Origin: Lepidurus packardi
Lineage: Eukaryota > Arthropoda > Branchiopoda > Notostraca > Triopsidae
NCBI GenBank assembly: GCA_023053545.1
Contig: JAKZAN010000006.1
Span: forward strand, 3,167,001 to 3,231,000
Length of the DNA stretch: 64,000 nucleotides
Direction of reading: 5' to 3'
The notes under the pieces were generated by a model. That model saw only the letters and a program-made list of their open reading frames with translations, searched no databases and was not told where the DNA came from. The translations under genes were made by a program, and so were the position numbers. This document shows positions 14,701 to 28,868 of the stretch, in pieces. Position 1 is the first letter of the stretch. The number at the start of each line of letters is the position of its first letter.

Positions 14701-16181
14701 GCGCGTGCGGTGTGACATTTCATAAATTGGGATCATCTATACTACACTTTTGCCCGGATGCTGTCTGTTATTTCTAAGAACGATCCCCCGGCCGTTTAGA
14801 TTGTTAATGTTTCCATGTATTTTGAGGTACGACATAAATTTACATAGACATACACAAACTTGTCCATGTTTAGGGACGGCTAAAAATGTCAGTTTCCAAG
14901 AAAAGGTCGCTCTTTTCTGTTTGATCTTCAGGAGCATCCTGGTGTCGCAAAGCAATTAATACCTGGGGCTATAATCCACAGCTGACCGTTTGGAATATAT
15001 TTTGTCAGTGCTAGAAGATGTGTATGAAGAAGCGAGGTTGTCGTGACTAGACGAAAAATTACGGCTATTGTTTGCCATTTTTATTTCTATATATAAAAAT
15101 ATTTTTTTTTCTCCTTTTTGCTTTTTGGCAATAGCTGGACACAACAAGTTGAAAGCCCTTTTTTAAGTCGGTTTTCCCCAAGTTATTGTTGAAAACACTT
15201 TGTTAAAAAAAAATGGTTTGTGACGTTCGTGTTCAAAGTAGTCAGCAAGGATTTTCACAATCCTTTTGTGTCATCGTGGTCGCGACTTCGGTTATTACAT
15301 TATTTTACTTTTTTTTATCTCTGTACCCTTGCTGACCGACAATGTTAAAAATGCTCGGACTAACCACACCAATGTCGTAATGTGTAACGGAATAACAGTT
15401 CGCGCTTTTGTGCACAACGGCTGATTAACAACTCTGATACAAATATTGGTAGTTTTCACGACCCGAATAACATGACATGTATCTTTTTTGTATTGTTTTT
15501 CTTTCCGACACTGTTTTTTTCGTGAGGACTTGGTGGACTCCAAACAGTTTCTACCTGACGAGTGAGCAAACGGAGGAAAAGACTTGGAGTGAAGTTCTCC
15601 CCTATTCTAAAGCACGTGCTGAAGGACATGTGGGTTGGCATGTGTCATTCATTGATGGTTGCAAATAAGGACACGGAGCGTAGACACACACATGGTGACC
15701 CTGTGGCCCACCCTGGGCGATGATGAGAGGTTTTTGAAGGGGATGAAGAGAAGCCCGTCGAAAGAATGGGCCAAAACGCAAATAAGGGAAAACCCACTAA
15801 TGAGTTGGTGAAGCATCAGAGGGGAGAGGTTAAAGCGCCACACGTCATGTAAGCACTTTTAATGGTGGACTCTTATCAAATCCTAGAGGGTTTCCAGGAA
15901 TGCGATTTAAATCCTGGCTTAGATGATTTTAGCTTAGCGCAAAATTTTTTAAAACCCTATAACCGTATACGTAGGGTTTCCAACGCCCCTTTCTGGCGGA
16001 CGGTATTTACAGACGCCACACACCTACTGACGGTTTATAGCATAATGAAGTTGCACTGGAATGAAATGTATCAACTTGTCCCACTGCACCAGCTGTATGT
16101 GCTTATTACCTTTCGTGAAACGAGCTCTTGTAGAGGCCATTAGTGCTGCCAGCTGAGCTGGGAGAAGGAACGGGAGGTCAA

Positions 16182-16199
16182 AGGGCATAAACATGCCCT
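16182..16199. repeat. Perfect 7-bp stem hairpin
   Basis: AGGGCAT (16182-16188) and ATGCCCT (16193-16199) are perfect complements around a 4-nt loop. A second short dyad, CCTGA...TCAGG, follows about 10 nt downstream. No gene is linked to it, and a stem this short is expected by chance in 64 kb. Confidence 0.4.
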
Positions 16200-17023
16200 A
16201 AATGTGCCTGACATCAGGTCAGGTCATCCATCATCTGCCAAGTCCCCTGGAATGAAATCAGTCCTAAGAAAATCTAAAAGGGAAAAAAAATCTCCAGTGG
16301 TGAAGTTTATTACTTTTCGTTTTTGCCCTGGCCTGAAAAGTTTCTCTGGGTAAAAACGCATCAAGTTTTTAATATTTTTGATGTTTCGCAGGCCAGCTGC
16401 CATGATTGGGCGGGATAATCTCATTTTCTTTAGAACTCTGGAATTGTTGATCACGATGGTAGGTTAATACTCCCCTACTACCCTTCTATCTGTATATTAT
16501 ATAAACCCACCCAAAGTGCTGAAATAAATGAGATAGTATTGGACCGTATTGGGTTGCCAGAGCCCCCCCTTCTTCAGGACTTTTTTTTTTCTCCCTCTCT
16601 CTCTGTCCGAATCCATTTTAATCTGTTGTCCGAATTATGTATATAGGGCTGTAAGGGCGAGGTCGTTGCTTGGGCTTTGTATGTGTTATGTTTTATATCG
16701 TGTTGTGTTAGTAAGTAAAAAGACAGCAGCAGCAAGCCAGAAAAATCGATAATGGTCTTTCAGGAGGGGGGTTTCGACTTCTTTTGGCCTGTCGCCGGTT
16801 TACTTTTGCTGTGCGTTTTTGGCTCCTCGTCCGGCGTCCAGGATAAGGGACAAAAGCGAAAATATATTGAAGTAAAAGGAACTGGAAGCTCTTGTGCTGG
16901 CAGCAGGGTGACCTCACTTTTAGCTGATGACTCTTCTCCCCTTAATAGCCTTGCACAAGTCCTGTAGGTAGTACAAATTTAGACAAAAGGGAACTAATGC
17001 ATTGATAGGGTTTCGTCCACCAG

Positions 17024-17061
17024 CCTTCTTGGGGGGGGGGGGGGGCGCCACATCAAGAAGG
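17024..17061. repeat. Inverted repeat enclosing a poly-G tract
   Basis: CCTTCTTG (17024-17031) pairs with CAAGAAGG (17054-17061). The 22-nt loop begins with 14 further guanines of a 15-G run (17031-17045). The structure could fold as a hairpin or the run could form a G-quadruplex. No gene association is visible. Confidence 0.5.
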
Positions 17062-20000
17062 GGGGTACATATGCTTGGGTCTAAGCACTGGGAAGTCGAT
17101 TGATTCCCCAACAGACTAATAATGATCAGTAAATGAAGACCTAATTAACTTGCTTTAAACCCTTCATTTCATTGCAATCTTTAAATAAAAACTCCAGCAT
17201 TCAGCCTACACATAACACAAACACGGTATCGACCAAATAATTAGCACCAAAAAGCCGCTGTTTCATTTCCAGGCATGAGCATTTTCTTTTTTTTTTCTTT
17301 CTTTAAATTCCTTTTTAGAGCAGCAAAAGTGTCATTCTAGACTTGGGGGGTTTAGGGCTTTCAAGATTGCCAAAAGCCAAAGTGCAATTTGAATGGCACA
17401 TTACCGTTAACTATCTAGACATAAAGAAATGTAAAGTATCAGAGAGGATACAGGGGAAAAGAGAACCCGTTACATGACCAAGCTTTCTGTACGATATTTT
17501 GGGGCTTTTAATGCTGGGCAATGACTGTCTGATCGGGAATTTCCACATTTCATCGTTACGCATTCCATGCAAGTATATGGATCGGTGACTTTTTGGCAAA
17601 GTCAAGTTATACAGCTTCCCAAACTCGTCTTACATGCAAGAATCTGCGTTAGCCATGGAAAAAAGCAAAACTGTAGTTGAACATGGAAGAAAGATATTAA
17701 ATACTGCTTCTTTTTCTTTTCAGTGAAAACTGGTTTTCGTAACATTCCTGAAGTTGGAGTCTAGATTTGCTCCATTACTATTTTTTCTCTCCTCTTTTTC
17801 CTCATTTTTCTCCGGCTCTATGCGCTGTTGACATCTTCATTATAAGACTGAAACCAGGAAACATGATACCTCTCCATTTTGTTCCCACCGTAGCACGAGA
17901 TTTTCTCTTTTCTGTTCTTGTCCCGTCTTCCGCCTGCAAAATGTGTTTCAGTGGTTACTTTTTTTCCCTTTTTCTAAGATTGCGAGTGGTGCCCATCCTT
18001 AGTTTGCGGTACCGTTGCAATTTGCTAGACTCTTGCAACGTGTTATACAACGTAAGTTAGTTAGATGTGTGCATAGAATTAAAAATGAAAAAAAGGAAAA
18101 GAAAAAGAGTTGTGCGAAGAATGAATTATATGGCTTGCACAGTATGCCTCAGCCCAGCGAGCGCTTCTCTTGCCTTCTCCACCACAAGGTGAAGGCCCGG
18201 GAGAACAAGCGCTATTCTCTTCTCCCTGGCACTCGCGCAGAGCCAAGTTTTCCTGGCGTCCTCGAGCACTAGAACACGGCAAGAGGCGGGAGGTGGTGTC
18301 AGTCTTGCTGATGGCGTTGTCGAGCAAGGACGGTGGTGAATTATATTGCTGTCGGAGTGCACACGATCCAAACGACTCTCGAAAATAACTCATTTGTCGT
18401 GTCGTGATTTGTCCTGTGAGTGCAAAAATAGTGAGCTACAATATTCGCTAACTTTAAAGACCAGCTCAAGTTTCTATTGCGCCCTAAAATTGCACTCGAA
18501 AGTCAAAAATGTTCAATTTAGTGACGACTTCTAAAACAGTTTTATAGTTCGCGAGGAACTGTATTGCTTACTTTCCTCGTGTTATTTGTGTAGCATGCTT
18601 TAACTATATGGAAGTAAATAAAAAAAAAAACTACAAACGGCATATAGTTGGGGATCAATTAGTGAAACATACGATTTCTAAGTGACTATCCCTTTTGTGT
18701 GACAACTTTCCTTGAAGTTGACCAGCTTTGCTGCAAAAACAGGACATGGAATATCTCGTCGAACCATTTCCCATGCTGACCTTGTGGATTTAATAAGGTA
18801 AAGCGCAAGCTTTTTCAAAGAGCAAGAAACTCCTTGTCGTGTACTCGAGTGGTTCCTGTTCTGTTCTTTGGGCCTTTCTGATTTACCTTTTTTTTTTATA
18901 ATACCAATATTATGACCACCCAAAGAATGGTTGAGAATGTAAGCTATTGGTTGTTCGACCAAATTTGGCAATAGGGCCACATTTGGCGAAAGGCATTCTA
19001 AATGCGGAAAAGAAAAACATTTTAACAAATTGAAAAGTTCTCTCATACAATACATGGAAAGACAAATGAGAAATCTTGTCTGAGGTCAAAAAACTTATCC
19101 TTATTCATAGACCAAAAGCTATTGTTATATCTAGAGTTACCCAAAGAAATTAAACACGTTAACTCTAGTCTTGAGAAGCATTTCTGACTACTAGAAACGT
19201 GAAGAGATTCGTTGAAAGGAAAAAAGAAGGAAAGCTTTTGTACTGATGCTGCTTGTTGACTTTCCCAACTCCCTACAATGTCTCGAGAAACGTATTCTGT
19301 GTCATAGAAGGTCTCGTCAAGAGTCTCGAGTTGTGAATTTTTCGGGGTAAAAGAGGGACGAAAGACGAACAAAAACTGCAGGCAAAAAAAAAGTTAGCTA
19401 AGGTGCGGCTAAAGCTGTATGACATCTCTCCCAAGTAGAGATTCGAGCTTTTTTGCTGCGATAACAGTATTTTCTTTGGCAGAAACAGCTTTTGTTTTAA
19501 GCTCACTAGTTTACAATCCAGCAGTGGCGGTTTTATAGAGCTCCGGGTTGTCTGTACTCTTTACCCTTGCCTTCTCTCGTGTGCAAAAAAAGGCGTTAAA
19601 ATCTGGTGGTCACATAATTTTCTCGAGTTCGAACGGGGGGTTATGAAGAAAAAAAGGGGAAAATGACACGTGCCCACCACAAATGGCCCCTTCTGCCATA
19701 CACTCTGTTCATTTTCCCAGGGTATTGTTTTAGTCTTCTCTTTTTTGTAGTATTTTTTATTTTATTTTTGAAGAAATCTATAGACTTATCCCCGAACTGA
19801 TGAGAGTAGTATTAAAAGTATACTTTTTTGTGCTGGTCGTTTTTCACTTAAAGAAGGGGGTAGTTTTAGGCTATAGAGATAGTGGTGACTGGGGAAAGGT
19901 TAATAAATTCTGAGGTCTATTATACGCTCCAAAAAAAAAAAAACGTTGAGGGTGACGCTCGACAGCCTTACACATAAAGCATTTAAACGGACTTCTACTT

Positions 20001-23000
20001 CGCCCCAAATTTGTCTTTACCTATATATTAATGAAAGTTATGGGTCCCGAAATGTATGTCGAAAAAAGTAATCTTGCAGAAGTTCGGGAAATTTCATAAC
20101 ATGACAATTTTTCGTCTCTTAAAATCAAATCTTCCGTTTGTGCTTAAATTGGTGAATAGATATAGTGTAGAGTTTTCATCTATTAAAGTGTCAGTTGCAA
20201 TCAAGTATGCAACTCAATTCGTTGCTCATAACCGTAACGAGTATGCCATTATGGTAAATAGCGTACGTGAAGTTGAGAGGTTAACGCCAGCACGTGCAAA
20301 GCCTTTAGCTAAACTAAAGGGGGTTTCTCTTCGATAAACTCCAAGTGGCGACTATTTTGGCGCCAATTCAGAAGGAAGGGTGTGCGTGGGTGGCCGCTAG
20401 GATCCGTAAAAAAAAATAAAAAAAAATTGAGCTTAACGGCCCAGGCGTTTGAGTGAGAAACACACGAGCCGCAACTTAAACCAATACACAAGTTGAGTTG
20501 TGTTATGCTGGGATTCTCCTGGGAATATAGGGTGATGAAACAGCTGGGAACACCTTGCCGGTTTATCGTCCCCTCTAGTCCTCATAGTCATATTGCCGAG
20601 GCAAAGTTTGCTTGGTTGGGCAGGACGACTCGAATATATAGGGGCTGCGCCGACTTATTGTGTCTTTTCTGGAGCAATGGCACAAGCGAGAGTAGAGGAA
20701 TTTTGCTCTCCTTTCTATGGTACGGAAGGTCTTGGCTTAAAATAACGAGTCGACTTAAGTTTTGACCATCCTGTGCTGCTGCTTCTTCGCCATAAGCCCT
20801 GCACTTACGGCCAGGCGAAGTGAACAGTCGAAAACTTGCAAGAGTTTACAAACGCGCCAAAAGTTAGAGAAGAAGACCAAATTTGGAATAACCTTCTAGC
20901 GGGAAGTTACTCTGCATAGGATTTGGGCGAGTTTATGTGGAGCTTGACTCCATGTCGTTTGTCATTTTAGTTTTATTGACTCTATAATTTTCCACCGGTG
21001 TAAAGAGCCGAGAAAGGCGTCGTAGGTATTTTGAACTTTTGGAACGATTTCTTGTGCCGTTGTGTCAGGATGTGTTACAATTTGGGGATCTGGATGCGAT
21101 TGTTAACGGAGAATTGTGATGAATTAATGAAACGTCTAATAAGTTAGTTATTTAGAGATAGTTTTGGAGCATATTCTGAAGCACAGCTATATTCTGTTTC
21201 ATTTCAAGACGCCTGCTGATGCTTTTCTTCGTCCCTGGGGTACCTCTATGATTCTCGCGTACGGCTCCCTCGCTTGGTTTAATGAATCTTATATGAAGAG
21301 AGCAGCAGAGCGCTGAGGGGTGTACGTGTACACGAGCCTTTATGTGACAGTTTGAGCAAAACTTCTGTCTATATACTTCTGGTCATTTAGCCAGAACTCG
21401 AAACTAAAATGGACCTGAGTATGTATGCTTATAGTTTTTTATATGCGCTGGCATGGTGAAAGGCCATTATTTGGTCCCGTTATTTTAGCAAAATTACGAA
21501 TGTTAGGTTGTGTTACTCTAAATGGGTGATGTCCAAGTGATAACATGCGATAATCGTGCACGAAAGCTCTTGGCTAAGTAAGGCTGATCACGAAACTAAA
21601 TTATACTAATAGAACCAGGTTAATTTACTAATTAACACTGCTCTTACAATGCATGTATACGTTTAATAGCGCTCTAGGTCATTGTCATTGTAGTGTATCT
21701 TCCCGATATTTAATGGCGTCGAGTGTATGTCATATGCTATACCCTGTGCATGAGCTGCAGGGCTGCCAATCTATACCGGTTTATTAATGAGCGTGCCAAG
21801 AACTCGTCAAGTTGCCCTGTATCGAGCTCTAGAACGCACGTGCAACTTCAAAAGTTGCAGGCTCTAATTTAATTTGGCCTTTTTTTGGGTCAAAGAATCA
21901 CGGAGAAACGACTAAAATCAAAAGCTGTGACATTTCCGATCTTTTTTGTTAGCCAAAGAAAAACAAAGACTCGTTGGCACTGAGACCTGCAAGAGCAGCC
22001 TAGTTTTCCCGAGGGAATGACGAGGGCTGGCGAAACATAAAAAGAGGAAAAGTTTAACGGATCTGACGAAATGGGCATGCAAATTAAGTTTGTTTCGGAA
22101 GTATTTCCTTTTTTTAATCAAAGTCTACCGTTTTAAGACTCGAAAAGCAATAGCAAAGTGCAGCCTTAGTAACTGCTTGCTATATTATTATTTTTTTCCA
22201 GGTCATTCTAAGGAACGATAGTGCTTTTCTTGTGAGATCGACGTCTCCTCCAATTTTTCCCCTTTTTTTTACTTGTGAGGAAACTATTAGGAAAAAGTGT
22301 TAGGGAACTATTAGGAAGCAGAGGAGCCGGGCAGGACCCAGTCTAGCACTCTTTCCGCTTTCTGAGTGCGTAATTTCTTGTCGACGCGAAGAGAATGTGA
22401 GCCCTGTAGCAAGTAAACTTCCCAGGAATCCCCAAATCCAGATCAAGTTAGGAGTATAACGTTAGCTCTCCAAGTCACGTTGCTTCTGATCAGGTTGTCC
22501 CATTTTTTTTTATTTTAATCCCATTTCACGTACCCAACCGACCTGCTATCGAGGCTCTGCTGCCAAATATAAGGCAAAAGATTCTCGAACAAAACTTGGG
22601 CTTGCAGTGTTAGGGCCAGTTTAGGGAAAGGGGAACGGCGAACACTGAATATAGCCCTTAACGACGCATCGGGTCTGAATTTTCGTCATCTATTGAATTT
22701 TTGTCTATAGCTTTCGCTTGGCTATGAGTAATGGGGCTGGGTTCACACATAAGAATGAATCACTCGTCGGGGGTCTTGAAAACGGTAATATGTTGAAAAA
22801 GCTTAGGTGTTTTGACTCCGAATGACGTTCTACATTTAGGAAGAGCCAGCGCAACACATTGCAAAAGCCTGTCCCATTACGGCCGCGGAGCTCGTTTGTT
22901 GCACGTCATGTATGTGCCAGAAGACGCACGAAAATGCATGGTGGCTTGGTGTGTATTTTTTACCGGCGCTGCTTTTTTACGATCTCCTTTTGCTGTTTAT

Positions 23001-23872
23001 TTTGGGCGACGCCTTTTCAACTTATACCAAGTATTTACGTAGATCTGCTTGGCTGTCGCCCTGCGTCGTACGGACACCACGTTGCTGCGTGTATTTAAGG
23101 ACTATTTAAAAGGCAAAGGGGGGAAGAAAGGAAAGGTGTTTGCCGATCGTCCTTCCGGTAGCTTTTATCCGTGGGTGGGGGGGGGAGGGGGCTCCGGGGA
23201 GTGTTCATCTTGGACTGGGGAGCTCGAGTGACAAAGGGGCGGGAAGATGCGTAAGCCACCGTTCATTGTTTGCCACTCTTGTGCTAATGCTTGTTCGAAA
23301 ACCGAAGAATTAATCCCTTTGCTTGGTGTTTACCATCAACGTGTTGTACTAAAACTTGTCAGACATAGAAAGAGCGTAGTGCGTAGAGCTAATGCCGTCT
23401 CCGGGGACGTCTTTAGCAGCTGCTGCTTTCAGCCCTGTTTTTTGGCCAGTGTCTGATTTCCTTACTCTACGAAAGAAAGAAAAAGTCGTGTTTTTACCGG
23501 CTGATGTGGCTCGTGACTACCAAACTGAGCAACGCATCCATTGCACATCGCCGAGTAGTACACACGAAGAGTTTTCGCATTCAGGACTTGAAAATAAAAG
23601 CTTGTTTTCGACCTGCTGGCGTGGCGTCCATGTGAGGGAGCTTGTCAATCAAGTGTGTTAACCTTAGCATGGTACGGAAGCTACTCCACCGCGTCCAAGT
23701 CTCTCAAATGAAACCATGCGAAGAGAACCAAAGTCCACATAGCTTAGCCAGCAAACATCTGTAGTATCAGCTTAATGGCGGAGTTTTAGGTGTAAAGCCG
23801 AGACAAGTCCGAGCATCTAAATTTAGAAATGACAAGATATTTTACATTTTTTCATTAGCATAACATGGTATT

Positions 23873-24093
23873 CTATTGTATTGTCGGACCATTCCAACAC
23901 TTCTTCCTTTACATTACTGTATAGTTCCTATACATTTAGAAGTAAATTTAGTATAGGTTTTTTGCCAATAGAATCCAATTTTGCCAATTTTTAGTCCAGT
24001 ATTCGAAGGTTGCAATATAAGTACAGAATTTGGAGGCAGTTTACTACAGTAGTGTATAGGAACAAGTATTGGAATGGTCCGACAATAAAATAG
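23873..24093. mobile_element. MITE-like element with about 49-bp terminal inverted repeats
   Basis: The left arm (23873-23921) and the reverse complement of the right arm (24045-24093) align over 49 nt with five mismatches. They share the core TTGTCGGACCATTCCAA. The whole unit is about 221 bp with a 123-bp AT-rich centre and no coding capacity. TA dinucleotides flank the core arms (23879-23880 and 24086-24087), which would suit a Tc1/mariner-type target duplication if the true termini are at TTGTCGG, although similarity continues about 8 nt outside them. This is the form expected of a non-autonomous DNA transposon. Superfamily assignment is inference. Confidence 0.7.
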
Positions 24094-24589
24094 GACGATA
24101 TGTGTATGGTAATGAAATGCGGTAACATTGCAAAATCCATTTGCAGGCTAGCTCGCAAAAAAATCGTGTTTTCTAGCCAGGCTTGGTGGAAAAGCAAGTT
24201 GTTTTCATCGAGCTTGAAATGGTTTAAGATGAGAGTAGCGCAGTGGTACTGCTGTACTATATATATATACAACAAACGTGTATAAAGCTTTAAGGATGGG
24301 AGTTAAATTTGTACTTACTCCGGAAGACTCGTGCACGACTGGTTTAGCTTTTGTCGCAAAAATAACGACAAAACGCACATGTAATAGCAAAGAAAAAAAG
24401 ATAACATTGCAGTGCCTTACATAGCACGCAAGCATCTCCAGCAAACAATCCCGTTTTCTGCCTCTTCGACCCTGCGACTCCATCATCGTAAACGTTAACG
24501 AGGTTTCTCTCTCTTCCTCATACGTTGTATATAGCTAGCTTACACTGAATGCCGTCCTTTTCGTCTCGAGACTCGCACTCCGCAAAACT

Positions 24590-24623
24590 AAAAGCGTCTT
24601 TTAAGCGAAAAGCGTCTTTTAAG
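24590..24623 (+). repeat. Short tandem duplication (2 copies)
   Basis: AAAAGCGTCTTTTAAG occurs at 24590-24605 and again at 24608-24623, separated only by CG. It is a local duplication with no evident function. Confidence 0.7.
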
Positions 24624-27600
24624 ATGTTATCTTTTTTCTTGTTGCAACGTATCCTTTTGGAAAAAGGTAGAAGAGATATTGTCCGAATTTTTTTAATTTC
24701 GACGTCGAAAGGCGGCTTATTAAATCGTGAACTAAGAAAACAGGAAAGTTTTGCCAGGGAACATGTGTGTAAAATTGAGCGCGAATCACGGAGTGTGGGA
24801 GACAAGAGAAAGAGGTGGGTCCCTTTTTTCCGGTCATTTGTTTGCACCAAAAATGTGTGCAGCTAGCTGCTTGCTCCTGTTCCTTTTTTTCTTTGTCTTT
24901 TGCATCGCAAGTCTCCCGTTTTTCATGGCGAAACATAAAAAAAATGTGGGAACTGCAACTGGCACACTCTCAATGCTTTAAAAACGCTTACGTGGGGGAC
25001 GTCCACGCCCATTTTTGACACGGAAGGGATCCAAGAAAGGAGAGGGGGCGTTGTAAAGTGTGGCGAGAAATCGAAAACTCATGACAGAACTTAAACGGTG
25101 CGACCCATCATCGATTGCAAACCTTTTCCAGGTTTCGTGAGGTTTCCCCCTTCATAACGCCGAAAGAAAACGAAAAGTAAACCCCGTTCTTTGCACGCTT
25201 TTAATATCAGGCTAGCGCAAACTTTGTCTTGCGAGTGAGAGTGACAGCAGGGAGTGTTAAGCTGTGAGCCTTCAAGACCAAGGAACTATGTAGTTTGCAT
25301 AGCATACCCCTTCTCCCCTCCCCATTTACCCCGCTTCATCATTTTTATGCCTTTCAGAGAGGAAAAGAAAGCATCCATTTTTAGCCAGCAAGACTTGAGC
25401 AGACTGTGTACCCTAACGGTTCATCTCTTATCCATAATTTGTCAGCTCTACCTTGTCATGTAATGATCTTTTGCTTGGAGGAACCTAAGAACTTATATGT
25501 CATAAGACCCTAAAAAGAGAAATGCATGTCTGATACGTCAGGAAACTTGGTCGCGTTGTGAAGTTGTGTAGTATTTATAGGACTTTAGAAGACATTTCAA
25601 CTTGAAATGTTGACTTGTTCTTGTTCTCGAAAGGGGGAATCTTGCTGTAATCTCTATTAACTTTGTATCGGAGCGCGAAGGGTACATTAGTTTTTTTTTG
25701 TAGTTGCTGTGTTTTTGTAGTTTTACTGTGTTTTTAAACCTAATTTTGTATTGTAAATCTGTGTTTATTTTTAAAGCTGCGGCTTTTTCTAAAACTAGTA
25801 TGTCGCTTTTTGTTATTTTTTTGGGTTGGCGAGTTGTTTATATCTCAAGGAGTCATTAAGGCCGAGCGTGAAAAGAATGATGGGTCGATGGGACGAAGAC
25901 CTCCCAAAGATGTATGCAAGTGGCCGGACTTTAATCCTAATGCATGGTGTTGCTGGTTCTTTCTGTTTTCAGGGCTTCTAAATAAACCCAACCAAATAAA
26001 GGACACAGCGAGAACTCGCCCAAGTAATCAGGTGATCAGTAACTTCCGTCCAGAAGGGCACTTCATCACATGTGACGCCGCCTGCATGATATATGCGAAT
26101 CGGTAAGACGAGTAGCCTTGCCCTGAAAGGTCTAGCAGCCTGCTGTTAGACATAATTGGCAAAAAAGGACATGGGTGCGACTTTGCGCGACGTTGCAATA
26201 TCTAGCGAGCTCTCTTGCGTCGGTTATATACGTTTGCGACGTGTTCGTTAGCGTTATTAACCGTCCGTGAGGCATGCCAGCATAAAATTGCATGTCCCGG
26301 AACATCTTTAGAAAAGATTATCTATTAGTAAGTATTAAACAGCGAAGATGATGATGAGAGAGGAACAGGAAAGTTTAATAAACTCGATATTGCTAAGAAT
26401 TCGAGCAATTTCGCAAAACATGTTCGCCGCGCCTTTCAATAATGCCAACACGAACTATGTCGGTAGCAGATGGAGTTCTTTTTTTGGGGGTTTTCGTTTG
26501 AAGGCTTTTGTCTAACACAACAGTGCAGGTGCTCGAGAAAATTATTGGGAAAAAATGGTTCGTCTATGATAGCGCTATATCATACTACTCGTCTATTATT
26601 TCAATTTGTTGTCTCGAAGCTTTTTGGGCCCTTTTGTTGGGTGTTTCCGTGCATTGTTCCCTTTTCTCTATTTCCCCTCTTTTTTTTTCTTTTTTTTTTA
26701 GGCCTCTTAGTCGAATGCCTATGGTTCCGACCCATTCCTGGTAGGGGAAAAAGCTTGCTTAGCTTGTTATTACATTCTCGATGAGGAAAGTTAGACTTAT
26801 AACTTTATTTTATTGCTTGCACTGATTCTTTTCTTCTTATAAGAGTTGAGTGAGTTTTTGCTTGTTAGGCTGCGTGCATATGAGAGCTAGCTGTATTCTC
26901 TTGGCTTTTTTCACGTTTAAGCCTTGGTGTTAATCACGACATGCGTGCAACACCTGCGATCCAATTGTCTTACCCAGACCGTTATTTGCTTGCCAGTTTT
27001 GTAAAGGAGCCAAAAGCCCCCAATCAAATCTTGTTAGCTTTTTGTCGGGGAATGCAGCCTGTATACGCTTCTGTTCTGCACAAGTATATACCCTTATTCG
27101 TGAAGCAAAACGACAGAGAAAATTTTTCTGCCTCGCACGCCTCTATTTTTGCTATGTAATTCCGTGAACTATTTTCGATTTAAGTTAAAAATAACCGCCG
27201 AAAGAACGAATGTAACGAACGGATTTTATTGAGGTTATGGAGAACGGTGACGCTATACCCGGTCGATTTTATGTTATTTTATTCTTTTATGGGCCAGGTC
27301 TTCTCCGTAATATTTTCATCGCGGTCATTGTTGCTTGGTAACCTGGTAGCTGATTGCCAAGACGTATAAATCTCTTCATCTTCTATATAGTTAGACGGTT
27401 TCCGCTATTGGTACTCATTAGCAGAGACCAAACAATGCCTAAGGCCTTGCCGGGGGTTATGAATGGCAACGTGTACCAGCAAAAAGCTAGCAATTGTTTT
27501 CCTTTCACGTCTGTCGCTACTGATTGTGTAACCAACATGAGCTCTCGCTCTTGGGTGTTTTCAGTCATGCTGCAGGAGCAAACGAACGCGAGCAAAGTTT

Positions 27601-28837
27601 TTGATGAGTGAGGAAGAGGTCCACCGGAGTGTTAAAACAAGTCCCGGAATTTTTACCCTGTGTATTGGTGTGTCCAGCATCCTTCGTATGTGTGCTATGG
27701 TCAAGGTTGTCGATAGAAGAAGTCCGGAATCATAAAAGGTATATGTATTTAGGTTTCGCTATTGAATTATTTTAATCGATTCCAAAAGTTAGCGCAGAGG
27801 ATGCTGCACTTGTGAAGGGCAAATCACCATCTTATGAAGGGAAATTTCATCGTGTCGTCATTAATGTAAGGCTCGTCGCCTTTCCCCAACAGTAACTGTC
27901 GCATGTGTCCGGCTTACAATGCGCTCTTTTCCTCTTTCGGATATAAACGATCCGACGTCGTAAAAGGCAAGCTCTAAGTATAGCGTGATGGGCAAGCCAA
28001 GGTGATAAAAATCTGATTTTAAGTGGGGAACCACGTACGCTGCCTTGTTTTGTCATTAATTTTAACTACCACAGCCTCGAATGCTTGACGCTTGTGTTTA
28101 TACGCTTTCGAGTGTTGTCTCCAAGTGGCTATATTTGCTGGTGGGGGAACTCGAGATCGGTGTTACAGCAGCTTCTTTGTGGTTATAGATCGGGGAAAGT
28201 TTTATCATTTACAATACGCTAGAGACAGCAATTTTATCAAGAATATTGTTGTTGGACACGCTAGAATGCATCTTGTTTGATGCTAAGTTATTCCAAAATT
28301 TTTCTTAATATGTTGTCTTTGCGTGTGGGGTCCCTTCATGCCCTATGGCCTTATGATTGCTTATCTTTATAAGACGGGAAAAAGCGGAGGCATAAACAAA
28401 GAAGGTCGATATTCCAGAAGAGGAGGAGCATAAGAGAGAGAAAGAGAACTTTCATTTCATTTGTTTGTTCTATATAGTGTCTCTTTCCTCTGTGTTAGGC
28501 ACGTCTAAAAAGTAAATCAAAAGAATACAATTCCTGCCCCGTGCTCCATGAGACGAAATTACTCTAGAAGGTGGAAAAACTTCTCGAGTAATTTTCTGCC
28601 TTGCTGGGCGTAGTCACAGTACCGGAATTGCTCGGTTTGTCTTATATGCCGTCTTACTTTTATTTCCTTAATACGTACCTTTAATAAAACAAAAACGGGA
28701 GAATTCCAAAGAAGCGCGCTCAGGGGAGGGGAAAGGGAGGTAGGGGAGGGCGCCGTAATATCAGCTAGTTTTTCTTGTTTTCTGCACAAAAATAAGACAT
28801 TTCAAAAGGAGAATACAATCAAGCGTTGTACATTTCT

Positions 28838-28842
<5 letters not shown>

Positions 28843-28868
<26 letters not shown>
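28843..28868 (+). repeat. 26-nt poly-G run
   Basis: An uninterrupted run of 26 guanines. It is the longest of six G-runs of 10 nt or more in the window, all on the plus strand. Length may be imprecise because homopolymers are error-prone in sequencing and assembly. Confidence 0.8.

Larger units (their letters stand above)
1..23872. other. Upstream non-coding region, part 1 (no gene seen)
   Basis: Every long open frame here was inspected on both strands. None carries a family motif, a convincing series of in-frame exons or a signal-peptide/domain pattern, and many begin at non-ATG codons. The stretch holds AT-rich low-complexity tracts (for example 1395-1450), pyrimidine-rich tracts, 10-G and 15-G runs (1836, 17031), and a few short inverted repeats listed separately. 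It may be intergenic, regulatory DNA of the downstream gene, or an intron of a gene whose exons lie outside the window. Untranslated exons could be missed, because only coding exons can be recognised from sequence alone. Confidence 0.6.

Noticed and set aside
20056-20337. 93-codon basic open frame starting at ATG
   Set aside because: Looks superficially protein-like (Lys/Val-rich) but no family is recognisable and there is no promoter or splice context.
24250-24275. (TA)n stretch as a microsatellite feature
   Set aside because: Only about six units, too short to be notable.
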